From NCBI GenBank assembly GCA_965227315.1, contig OZ245737.1, positions 3,224,001-3,288,000 of the forward strand: a DNA stretch of 64,000 nt. The letters run 5' to 3'. The position numbers and the translations under genes were made by a program. Numbering within the stretch: position 1 is the stretch's first letter; each line of letters starts with the position of its first letter. Below, one piece after another: positions 1 to 7,013 of this stretch. Source of the stretch: JANQHS01 sp965227315. GTDB taxonomy: Bacteria; Bacteroidota; Bacteroidia; Cytophagales; CCMP332. The notes beneath the pieces were generated by a model. The model made no database searches, was not told where the DNA came from, and was given only the letters and a program-made list of their open reading frames with translations.

Positions 1-252
1 GACAGCTGAAGCCAGTACAGGAATGGGTTGATAGGTTTCCGGATGAAGGTCAATAAGCCGCTGAAAAAGCTGATCTGAGATTCCCTTTTCAGTGCTCGAG
101 GCCCAGAATTTTGGATGGATATTTCTTAGATCCCGGTCCATCATGACAACGACATCGGGATCTTTTTGTGTATTTGCTTTTTGATCAGATTCACAGGCAA
201 CTGAAAATGTCACTAAGGCGATCAAGGTTGCGAAAACGAGATTTCTGAGCAT
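1..252 (-). CDS. Peptide/solute-binding lipoprotein of an ABC transporter, N-terminus only
   Basis: The gene runs off the left edge, and only the first 84 codons are visible. The start at 252 gives a lipoprotein signal: a short basic start, a hydrophobic stretch and a cysteine at residue 20 (FSVAC). The mature part reads VVVMMDRDLRNIHPKF, then ISDQLFQRLIDLHPETYQPIPVL. This is the typical opening of family 5 solute-binding proteins (OppA/DppA type), in which the ligand-binding domain starts with a statement of the substrate path. Such proteins bind peptides or other small solutes outside the inner membrane. The family call rests on this short stretch only, and the ligand is unknown. Confidence 0.65.
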   Translation of the reverse strand, partial: MLRNLVFATLIALVTFSVACESDQKANTQKDPDVVVMMDRDLRNIHPKFWASSTEKGISDQLFQRLIDLHPETYQPIPVLASAV

Positions 253-319
253 GCGACTAACGGGTTAAAAAAAGAATATCGGACTTAGGTCAGGACCAAG
301 AAATTTGAAATAAAAATAC

Positions 320-327
320 TAGATTTG
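320..327 (+). promoter_or_regulatory. Candidate -7 promoter element upstream of tRNA-Ser
   Basis: TAGATTTG matches the Bacteroidota -7 consensus TAnnTTTG and lies about 50 bp before the tRNA. A matching TTTG element 19-21 bp upstream is not evident, so the call is tentative. Confidence 0.35.
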
Positions 328-377
328 CGCCTCAATTTGAGTCCCGATTGGGGTTTTTTGATTGAAAAGTTCTTTTA

Positions 378-469
<92 letters not shown>

Positions 470-476
470 GACTATG

Positions 477-512
477 CCAAGGCTTCGTCTGGCGAGGCCT
501 TGGTGTTTTTTT
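477..512 (+). terminator. Rho-independent terminator after tRNA-Ser
   Basis: CCAAGGC at 477-483 pairs with GCCTTGG at 497-503, followed by a run of seven T (506-512). Confidence 0.8.
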
Positions 513-514
513 GA

Positions 515-653
515 GGTGTAGCGCCCGCCTTCGCTACGCTTCGGACGGGCAAGCAGTCCGGTTTACCGGACGAAGCTGAGATAAGAAGAGCAAATAGGCT
601 CTTTGTGAATTATTGAAGAAAGGCAAATTATTCGGGGTGTAGCGCAGTCCGGT
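515..653 (+). repeat. Direct repeat copy 1, containing a broken tRNA-Pro start and the true tRNA-Pro 5' part
   Basis: About 140 bp, nearly identical to 968-1107. It opens with GGTGTAGCGC, the 5' part of tRNA-Pro, interrupted by a GC-rich palindromic block (CCGCCTTCGC...GGACGGGC) and followed by AGTCCGGT, which continues the tRNA-Pro D-arm sequence. It ends inside the real tRNA-Pro that starts at 633. A second small hairpin, GTCCGGT/ACCGGAC, lies in the middle. Confidence 0.85.
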
Positions 654-707
654 TAGCGCACTCGCTTTGGGAGCGAGGGGTCGTAGGTTCGAATCCTACC
701 ACCCCGA
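633..707 (+). tRNA. tRNA-Pro (TGG)
   Basis: The acceptor CGGGGTG pairs with CACCCCG, discriminator A. The anticodon stem CTCGC/GCGAG encloses loop TTTGGGA, anticodon TGG. The T-arm is GTAGGTTCGAATCCTAC. CCA is not encoded. Confidence 0.95.
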
Positions 708-711
708 CTTC

Positions 712-755
712 GCCCACCGAAACCTTGGAAGGGGTGTAGGTGGGCAAGTTTTTTT
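712..755 (+). terminator. Terminator after tRNA-Pro (TGG)
   Basis: GCCCACC (712-718) pairs with GGTGGGC (739-745), followed by AAG and seven T. Confidence 0.75.
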
Positions 756-805
756 AAAGTCAACTGAATTTTCGTTGGCGAAGTCGGCTAAGACGACATC
801 TTATT

Positions 806-879
806 GGCTCCATAGCTCAACTGGATAGAGCAACTGCCTTCTAAGCAGTAGGTTTCAGGTTCGAGTCCTGATGGAGTCA
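806..879 (+). tRNA. tRNA-Arg (TCT)
   Basis: The acceptor GGCTCCA pairs with TGGAGTC (one G-T). The anticodon stem ACTGC/GCAGT encloses CTTCTAA, anticodon TCT. The T-arm is TCAGGTTCGAGTCCTGA. Discriminator A, CCA not encoded. Confidence 0.95.
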
Positions 880-908
880 CGGAAAGGATGAAAACCAATT
901 CCTGATAG

Positions 909-934
909 GGGGCATAAGAATTGCCCCTTTTTTT
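909..934 (+). terminator. Terminator after tRNA-Arg
   Basis: GGGGCA (909-914) pairs with TGCCCC (922-927), followed directly by seven T. Confidence 0.85.
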
Positions 935-967
935 GTTCACTTTTTATTTTTTGGTTTGGGTTTTTGG

Positions 968-1107
968 GGTGTAGCGCCCGCCTTCGCTACGCTTCGGACG
1001 GGCGAGCAGTCCGGTAGTACCGGACGAAGCTGAGATAAGAAGAGCAAATGGGCTCTTTGTGAATTTTTGAAGAAAGGCAAATCATTCGGGGTGTAGCGCA
1101 GTCCGGT
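968..1107 (+). repeat. Direct repeat copy 2, upstream of the second tRNA-Pro
   Basis: Second copy of the repeat at 515-653, with a few substitutions and a 1-bp length difference. It again carries the palindrome-interrupted tRNA-Pro start and runs into the real tRNA-Pro at 1087. Confidence 0.85.
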
Positions 1108-1160
1108 AGCGCGCTGCGTTCGGGACGCAGAGGTCGTGGGTTCAAATCCCGCCACCCCGA
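1087..1160 (+). tRNA. tRNA-Pro (CGG)
   Basis: The acceptor CGGGGTG pairs with CACCCCG. The anticodon stem CTGCG/CGCAG encloses TTCGGGA, anticodon CGG. The T-arm is GTGGGTTCAAATCCCGC. CCA not encoded. No terminator follows; menC starts 25 bp downstream. Confidence 0.95.
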
Positions 1161-1185
1161 CAACAATTTAATCTCGATCCCTCAA

Positions 1186-2187
1186 ATGGAATTGATTTCC
1201 TTTAAAAGACATAAACTGGATTTCAGGATTGCGGCTAAAACCTCCAGGAATACTTTCAGGTCAAAGGAGTTCTTGTTGATCAGGGTTGAAGATGGAAAGG
1301 GTCAAATTGGAAGAGGAGAAATAGCCCCCCTTGAAGGATTGAGCCCTGAATCCATGAAGGAGTGTGAGGAATTGTTAGTGAGGATTCAAGGAGATGGGCT
1401 TCCACCTCAATCCGAATTATCTTCCTTGCCATCATCGCTAAGGTTTGGTTTTGAAATGGCCGTGGCAAACCTGAATTCGGTACAGGAAAACGTTTTTTTC
1501 AGGTATGGGCAAGGAAGGCTTGAAAAGGGATTGAAGATCAATGGACTGATCTGGATGGGAGATAAGGAGTACATGCTCGAACAGGTTGAAAAAAAAATTG
1601 AGGAGGGGTTCTCCTGCATCAAGATCAAAATCGGTGGGATCTCATGGGGTGATGAGTTGGAGCTGATCATGCGTCTGCGAGAGCAGGGTGGTGAAGATCT
1701 GGAGATCAGGTTGGATGCGAATGGAGCGTTCAACAAGCGGGAATTCCTCAAGAGATGGGAGGTCCTGAAGCCACTGAATATTCATTCCATAGAGCAACCG
1801 ATCCCAACCGGCAATTGGGCGGAAATGCATGAACTCGTTGAACTAGGTGTTCCTGTGGCATTGGATGAAGAGCTTATCAGTAGGGACAAATTGGAAGAAA
1901 AGGTGAGGTTGCTCGACCTTACCAAAGCACCCTTCATCGTCTTAAAACCCTCTCTTCATGGAGGATTTTCCGGAGTGGAGGAATGGATCCGGCTGGCAGA
2001 AGAAAGGGAGATAGGCTGGTGGATCACCTCAGCTCTGGAATCGAATTTGGGCCTGGCCGCAATAACACAATTTGCAGCTCAGTATCAAAACCCCCTGGCC
2101 CAGGGCCTGGGTACCGGGGAATTGTTTAAGAATAATTTTGACACTCCCTTAAAAAGGGAAGGGGAGATGCTCATCTGGAATCCCTAG
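1186..2187 (+). CDS. menC: o-Succinylbenzoate synthase (menaquinone biosynthesis)
   Basis: A 333-residue enolase-superfamily protein. MenC dehydrates SHCHC to o-succinylbenzoate in menaquinone synthesis in the cytoplasm. The barrel residues of the superfamily are visible: K146 and K148 (IKIKIGG), the metal ligands D177 (LDANG), E203 (IEQP) and D227 (ALDEE), and the opposite lysine K254 (LKPSL). The C-terminal stretch LGTGELFKNN followed by DTPL is characteristic of Bacteroidota MenC and argues against a dipeptide epimerase. The length is normal. It follows tRNA-Pro by 25 bp, so it may be partly read through from the tRNA. The other men genes are not in the window. Confidence 0.88.
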   Translation: MELISFKRHKLDFRIAAKTSRNTFRSKEFLLIRVEDGKGQIGRGEIAPLEGLSPESMKECEELLVRIQGDGLPPQSELSSLPSSLRFGFEMAVANLNSVQENVFFRYGQGRLEKGLKINGLIWMGDKEYMLEQVEKKIEEGFSCIKIKIGGISWGDELELIMRLREQGGEDLEIRLDANGAFNKREFLKRWEVLKPLNIHSIEQPIPTGNWAEMHELVELGVPVALDEELISRDKLEEKVRLLDLTKAPFIVLKPSLHGGFSGVEEWIRLAEEREIGWWITSALESNLGLAAITQFAAQYQNPLAQGLGTGELFKNNFDTPLKREGEMLIWNP

Positions 2188-2292
2188 ACCAATCTTCAAG
2201 GTCCTAAACCTTGTTTCTCGACTTTCTCTTGGTTGCTCGCTTTGACTGAGAGTTGTGCCGTTTGATTGAGGCGAAGCGGACTTGTATGATTT

Positions 2293-3159
2293 TTATTGGA
2301 GGTATTCACATTGTACAGAAGTCAAATACCAGTCATTGTTGAAATTTATGAAAGTGAAGATCGCATGAATTTTTTCCTTTTTTTGATTCAAAAAAGTCCC
2401 CTCGGAAAACGCCAGGAAGCCATCCACAACGCTCGGTGAGCCTATTTCCAATTTGTGATGGAATCCCAGGCCTTCGATCATTTCGATGAACCCCGAATAA
2501 TCCAAGGATCTGATACCGGTAAACTTATAATCGGAGTAGGTGCCAACCCAAGCTTTCCAATTTGGATGGATTAGATTCATTTTCCCCTTTTCTCCCTTGA
2601 GAAAATCACTTTGAATGCTCGATACCAATCTGTTGAGATTTTCTTCATCCATGGTCATTTCCACCTTTTCCGGAAGATCATCTGAATCCCAGGCAATGGA
2701 TACGTTCATGTGGGAGATCTTATAACCCTCTTCTGTAAGGAAATAAGTGAAGAGATCGTACCCATCTTGACCATGAACATGGTCATCGAATTCATCAAAC
2801 CTAGCCCAGGACACGGCCATTCTTTCCCCTTTTGGCTCAACTTTTAATTCACTGATCTTTAATTCATATGGATGCTGCAGAGTACCGACACCGGCAGCCC
2901 AGCCGGAGGAGGTGGCGGCAAAGAGGAGCTGGCCCTTGTTTTGATATTTTCTTGTGACATACAAGTTCACCTTTGGAGAGCAGTACAAAGCATTTAAACC
3001 CGCTTCATCTTTGTTTTTGACTACCTCCATAAATTTCTTGGGGTATGTATCATTCACAGTAGATCGAATTCTTTCACCGTGGCGATTGCTCTGAGAATGA
3101 CAGCGGAACCAAGATGTGCTGGAGCAGAAAAGAAGAAGTGCCAGAAAAGTTGATTTCAT
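2293..3159 (-). CDS. Secreted protein of unknown function
   Basis: 288 residues. The N-terminus MKSTFLALLLFCSSTSWF is a signal peptide; no convincing lipobox is visible, although a cysteine lies at about residue 20. The mature part is hydrophilic with mixed alpha/beta character. It begins with an about 50-residue stretch (KKFMEVVKNKDEAGLNALYC), which resembles the start of small NTF2-like or DUF-type periplasmic proteins, but I recognise no family. The gene stands alone between menC (convergent) and clpX, with about 200 bp to clpX and no obvious terminator. Function unknown. Confidence 0.75.
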   Translation of the reverse strand: MKSTFLALLLFCSSTSWFRCHSQSNRHGERIRSTVNDTYPKKFMEVVKNKDEAGLNALYCSPKVNLYVTRKYQNKGQLLFAATSSGWAAGVGTLQHPYELKISELKVEPKGERMAVSWARFDEFDDHVHGQDGYDLFTYFLTEEGYKISHMNVSIAWDSDDLPEKVEMTMDEENLNRLVSSIQSDFLKGEKGKMNLIHPNWKAWVGTYSDYKFTGIRSLDYSGFIEMIEGLGFHHKLEIGSPSVVDGFLAFSEGTFLNQKKEKIHAIFTFINFNNDWYLTSVQCEYLQ

Positions 3160-3359
3160 ATTTTTCTTTTCTTCAAATCAATTGATCCTTTCCATCCAAG
3201 AAGTTCAGGAAACTGTTTTAGAACCAATCTCTCCCTCTAAAGGGAACAAAAAGTGATAGACGGCAAGCCGCGTTGTTATAGGCAATCACGCAAAGATGAT
3301 CCTCATGATGAGGTAACATGGAATCCGGCTAAGAAGGGGGGACTACAAAGTGGAAAAAG

Positions 3360-4586
3360 CTAAGCTGCTCTGAGGTTCTGAAGCTTTGACTTCCGGAATT
3401 TCTCTTCTGCATATCGTTCTGTAATCAGGAGCGAACCGGGATTCTTTTGTGAAGGGAGCTCGTACATAGCATCGACCATGATAGCCTCGCAAATAGATCT
3501 CAATCCCCTGGCTCCGAGCTTGAAATCCATGGCTTTTTTCACGATGAATTTCAATGCATCTTTTTCAAACTCAAGCTCTATCTTTTCCATTGCGAAGAGC
3601 TTTTTGTACTGTTTGGTAATAGCATTTTTGGGCTCAAGAAGTATTTTCAACAATGTCTCTTCCTCCAAAGGATTCAGATAGGTCACGACCGGAAGCCTAC
3701 CGATCAATTCCGGGATCAGACCAAAGGTTCTGAGATCATGAGCGTTGACATATTGGAGCAGCATATTGTCTTCCAGGTTCTCCATGGGGTTTTCCTTTCC
3801 GGAGAATCCAAGCGGTCTGGTGTTCAGTCTCGATCCGATGATCTTCTGAATTCCGTCAAAAGCGCCTCCGCAGATAAAAAGGATATTCTCCGTATTCACG
3901 GAGATCATTTTCTGGTCAGGATGTTTTCTCCCGCCTTGTGGTGGGACGTTTACAGTCGTGCCCTCAAGAAGTTTTAGGAGCGCCTGCTGGACACCTTCTC
4001 CACTGACGTCCCTGGTAATGGAAGGGTTATCTCCCTTGCGGGCGATTTTATCCAACTCATCGATATATACGATTCCTCTTTCGGCATTTTCGACATTATA
4101 GTCAGCGGCTTGGAGCAATCGGGTAAGAATACTTTCAACATCTTCTCCTACATAACCGGCTTCGGTAAGTACAGTAGCATCGGCAATGCAAAAGGGAACA
4201 TCCAGAAGCTTTGCAAGGGTTCTAGCCAAATAGGTCTTACCGGTTCCCGTTTCCCCAACCATGATGATATTGGATTTTTCTATCGCGATATCATCATCCT
4301 TGGGAACAGCCATCAGACGTTTGTAATGATTGTATACGGCAACGGACAAAACCTTTTTGGCATCTTCCTGACCAATCACGAAACCGTCCAGGAATTCCTT
4401 GATCTCCTTTGGTTTTAGCAGTTTAAACTGGGGAGAACCAGAGGTTTTGGTGGACTGCACCTCTTCGTCAAGTATGACCATGGCTTGTTCAATACACTTA
4501 TCACAGATATGCGCATGAATGCCGGAGATCATCAATCTGACATCCTTTTTATTTCTCCCGCAAAATGAACAATTCACCTGAGCCAT
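3360..4586 (-). CDS. clpX: ATP-dependent Clp protease ATP-binding subunit ClpX
   Basis: 408 residues. ClpX unfolds tagged proteins and feeds them to ClpP. The N-terminal zinc-binding domain has C6, C9, C28 and C31. The AAA+ domain shows Walker A GETGTGKT (111-118), the pore loop GYVG (144-147), Walker B with IDELDK (175-180) and an RKH loop (220-222). The loop LGF at 259-261 is the ClpP-docking position (IGF in E. coli). The gene follows clpP by 6 bp and is last in the tig-clpP-clpX operon. No terminator is evident after it. Confidence 0.97.
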   Translation of the reverse strand: MAQVNCSFCGRNKKDVRLMISGIHAHICDKCIEQAMVILDEEVQSTKTSGSPQFKLLKPKEIKEFLDGFVIGQEDAKKVLSVAVYNHYKRLMAVPKDDDIAIEKSNIIMVGETGTGKTYLARTLAKLLDVPFCIADATVLTEAGYVGEDVESILTRLLQAADYNVENAERGIVYIDELDKIARKGDNPSITRDVSGEGVQQALLKLLEGTTVNVPPQGGRKHPDQKMISVNTENILFICGGAFDGIQKIIGSRLNTRPLGFSGKENPMENLEDNMLLQYVNAHDLRTFGLIPELIGRLPVVTYLNPLEEETLLKILLEPKNAITKQYKKLFAMEKIELEFEKDALKFIVKKAMDFKLGARGLRSICEAIMVDAMYELPSQKNPGSLLITERYAEEKFRKSKLQNLRAA

Positions 4587-4592
4587 AGGCTT

Positions 4593-5264
4593 CTACTTTT
4601 TCTTGGTGCCCAATACTTCGTCTACCAGGCCATATTTTTTTGCTTCCTCGGCAGTCATCCAATAATCCCTGTCCGCATCTTCCCAGATCTGCTCTTCCTT
4701 CTTTCCTGTATGGTCTGATAGTATTGAATATAACTCTTTTTTAAGTTTTTGAATCTCCTTAGCTGTTATTTGAATATCCGAGGCCTGGCCCCCGATACCC
4801 CCCATGGGCTGATGAATCATTATACGAGAATGCCTCAATGCGGTTCTCTTTTTGTCCGCACCGGCGGCCAGGAGTATGGCCCCCATGGAAGCAGCGAGGC
4901 CAGTACAGATCGTGGCCACATCGGGACCTACGTACTGCATGGTGTCGTAAATGCCCAATCCGGCATACACTGATCCGCCAGGTGAATTCAGGTACATCAG
5001 GATATCTTTTTTCGAATCAGCGGATTCAAGGAAGAGCAACTGGGCAATGACTACATTGGAGACATAGTCATCGATAGGCACCCCAAGAAAAATGATCCTG
5101 TCCATCATCAGCCTTGAAAAAACATCCATGGCCACAGCGTTCATCCTTCTTTCCTCGATGATATTGGGAGTGAGGCTTGTGAATTGGTTGATGTATGAAT
5201 CAACGGCAAGGCCGTTCAGGCCCTGGTCCTTTACTGCAAACTTTCGAAATTCTTTAGCGTCCAT
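4593..5264 (-). CDS. clpP: ATP-dependent Clp protease proteolytic subunit ClpP
   Basis: 223 residues. It is the serine protease chamber that works with ClpX. The catalytic triad is S126 (LAASMGA), H151 (MIHQPMGG) and D200 (ADRDYWM), with the same spacing (25 and 49 residues) as in E. coli ClpP. The oxyanion region SPGGSVYAGL is intact. The N-terminus is about 15 residues longer than in E. coli, as is common for propeptides. It sits between tig (28 bp upstream) and clpX (6 bp downstream). Confidence 0.97.
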   Translation of the reverse strand: MDAKEFRKFAVKDQGLNGLAVDSYINQFTSLTPNIIEERRMNAVAMDVFSRLMMDRIIFLGVPIDDYVSNVVIAQLLFLESADSKKDILMYLNSPGGSVYAGLGIYDTMQYVGPDVATICTGLAASMGAILLAAGADKKRTALRHSRIMIHQPMGGIGGQASDIQITAKEIQKLKKELYSILSDHTGKKEEQIWEDADRDYWMTAEEAKKYGLVDEVLGTKKK

Positions 5265-5291
5265 TTAGATTATTTGTGATAAATCTAGTTA

Positions 5292-6632
5292 TTAACCCTC
5301 CAAGAGCTTCTTAAATTCCTTGTGATTAATTTTTTTCTCGACCCTGGTCACATTTTGCTCCAGGTATTCAAGGATTCTGCGCTCCATCAGGCTGTTAAAA
5401 ATATTGCTAAAGTTCTTGCCTTCGTTTTCCTGAAGGTAGTTATCAGCAAACCTTTCTAGGAGTTCATCTTTTTGATCCTCAGGGAAATTCTGTCCCAGTT
5501 GAGAGTTGAAAAGCCTTTTGGTCTCTTCTTTCACTTCTTCGGGCTTAACCTCGATCTTCTGCTCTTCCCTGACCTTATTGGTGATGATGTTCCACTTTAA
5601 CTGATCGATGTAATCGGGCAATTCTTTTTCAAGCTGATCTTCCGGGATCTTATTCTCCTGACCCGCACCGAGTGTAAGCCATCTCTTGAGGAAGTCACGT
5701 GGTAATTCCAGTTTGGTGCTTTCATTCAGGGTTTTCTTGATATCCCTGAAGAACTGATTTTTTTGCTCTACTTCATTGGATTTTGCGATATCTTCCTTCA
5801 CCCTTGAAATAAACTCTTCTTCGGTTTTGACGGCCCCGGGGCCGAAGACCTTGTCGAAAAACTCCTGGTTCATTTCCGCAGGTGCCATCCTCGTCAGCGA
5901 GTCAACTTCCAAGGTAAATGGTCCTTTGAGGGCTTCAAGCTCTTCTTTTGACATCCCCATGTTTCCCAAGATGCCTGATTTCTCCTTCCCAAAGGCTTTT
6001 TCGATTTCAAAATTGATGACATCGCCTTTCTTCTTTCCGATCAGCAGGCTTCTGTTCTTTTTCGGCATATCGGCAATCTTGATCCCTGCCTTTTTTTCTA
6101 TCGAACCATCCTCGCTCTTCAGGTCTCCGAAAACGGTGTCCTGTTCCTCGGCAATTTCCCGATCCGTTCTATCTCCAAACTGGTCTTTTAGATTTTGGAG
6201 TGTTTGTTCAAGAAGGTCTTTGTCTTCCTTGACGGTGTAGTAATTGACCTTTACTTTCTTTTCCAGGGGAATATTGAATTCGGGAACGAATCCCACATCA
6301 AATTTGAGTTCAAAATCCTTTTGGGTTTCAAAATCACTCGGGGTCTCATTGGGAATGGCGATCGGATCACCAAGCAACTGGAGTTTTTCTTCCTTGATGA
6401 AATCTTCAAGTCCATGAGAGGCCTTGTGGTTGATTTCGTCGGCTTTAATGCTCTTACCGTACATCTTGTTAACAAGCCCAACCGGAACCTTACCGGGTCT
6501 GAACCCTTTCAGGTTCATTTTCTTCCCGTATTCCTTTAGCTTGTTCTCAAATGCTTCCTTGTAATCCTTTTCCTCGAGATTGATGGTAATGACACCTTCA
6601 TTCTGAGATTTTTTGTCAATGGTTACTTTCAA
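5292..6632 (-). CDS. tig: Trigger factor
   Basis: 446 residues. A ribosome-bound chaperone that meets nascent chains at the exit tunnel. The ribosome-docking signature GFRPGKVP is at 43-50. The middle PPIase-like region (about 150-250) and the long, charged, helical C-terminal arm domain follow. The PPIase part is diverged, as usual in this phylum. The gene heads the tig-clpP-clpX operon, and a terminator and tRNA-Leu lie upstream on the same strand. Confidence 0.93.
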   Translation of the reverse strand: MKVTIDKKSQNEGVITINLEEKDYKEAFENKLKEYGKKMNLKGFRPGKVPVGLVNKMYGKSIKADEINHKASHGLEDFIKEEKLQLLGDPIAIPNETPSDFETQKDFELKFDVGFVPEFNIPLEKKVKVNYYTVKEDKDLLEQTLQNLKDQFGDRTDREIAEEQDTVFGDLKSEDGSIEKKAGIKIADMPKKNRSLLIGKKKGDVINFEIEKAFGKEKSGILGNMGMSKEELEALKGPFTLEVDSLTRMAPAEMNQEFFDKVFGPGAVKTEEEFISRVKEDIAKSNEVEQKNQFFRDIKKTLNESTKLELPRDFLKRWLTLGAGQENKIPEDQLEKELPDYIDQLKWNIITNKVREEQKIEVKPEEVKEETKRLFNSQLGQNFPEDQKDELLERFADNYLQENEGKNFSNIFNSLMERRILEYLEQNVTRVEKKINHKEFKKLLEG

Positions 6633-6648
6633 AATTTACCCTTTGTTT

Positions 6649-6685
6649 AAAAAACATGAACCCTTCACCAAGGGGTAAAGGGTTC
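6649..6685 (-). terminator. Terminator between tRNA-Leu and tig
   Basis: On the minus strand GAACCCTT (from 6685) pairs with AAGGGTTC (to 6658), followed by ATG and six T (6654-6649). It separates the tRNA from tig, so tig probably needs its own promoter or readthrough. Confidence 0.75.
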
Positions 6686-6689
6686 AAAG

Positions 6690-6771
6690 TGCGGATGGAG
6701 GGACTCGAACCCCCACGCTGTTAGGCGCTAGATCCTAAGTCTAGTGCGTCTACCAATTCCGCCACATCCGC
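6690..6771 (-). tRNA. tRNA-Leu (TAG)
   Basis: On the minus strand the acceptor GCGGATG pairs with CATCCGC, discriminator A. The anticodon loop CTTAGGA gives anticodon TAG, and the variable arm is long. The T-arm is GGGGGTTCGAGTCCCTC. CCA not encoded. Confidence 0.95.
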
Positions 6772-6879
6772 AATAAGATGGCTGTGACGTGCAATCTTCC
6801 AGATCCTTATAGCTCGGATTTTTGGATTGCTTTCCGATACTTAGGACATCGGAATCATCACATCCTCCAAAAATGGCTG

Positions 6880-6887
6880 CAAAGATA
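6880..6887 (-). promoter_or_regulatory. Candidate -7 promoter element for tRNA-Leu
   Basis: The minus strand reads TATCTTTG, a match to TAnnTTTG, about 110 bp before the tRNA. No well-spaced upstream TTTG is clear, so confidence is low. Confidence 0.35.
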
Positions 6888-7013
6888 AATATTTTCTTTT
6901 CAAAAAATCAGAGAAGAATCAAAAGTGATAACGGGTTCTTTGAGAACCTGAAAAGTTTTCAAAGGGTTAATAATAGAAGAGTATTAATCCCTTTAGCCTA
7001 TTAATTTTGGTGT

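Noticed and set aside
937..1155. 72-codon minus-strand ORF
   Set aside because: It spans tRNA-Pro and the direct repeat, and the translated sequence is a tRNA/repeat artefact.
7002..7009. TAATTTTG as promoter of the RelA/SpoT gene
   Set aside because: It ends 5 bp before the ATG, so transcription would start inside the gene; not listed as a promoter unless the start is later.
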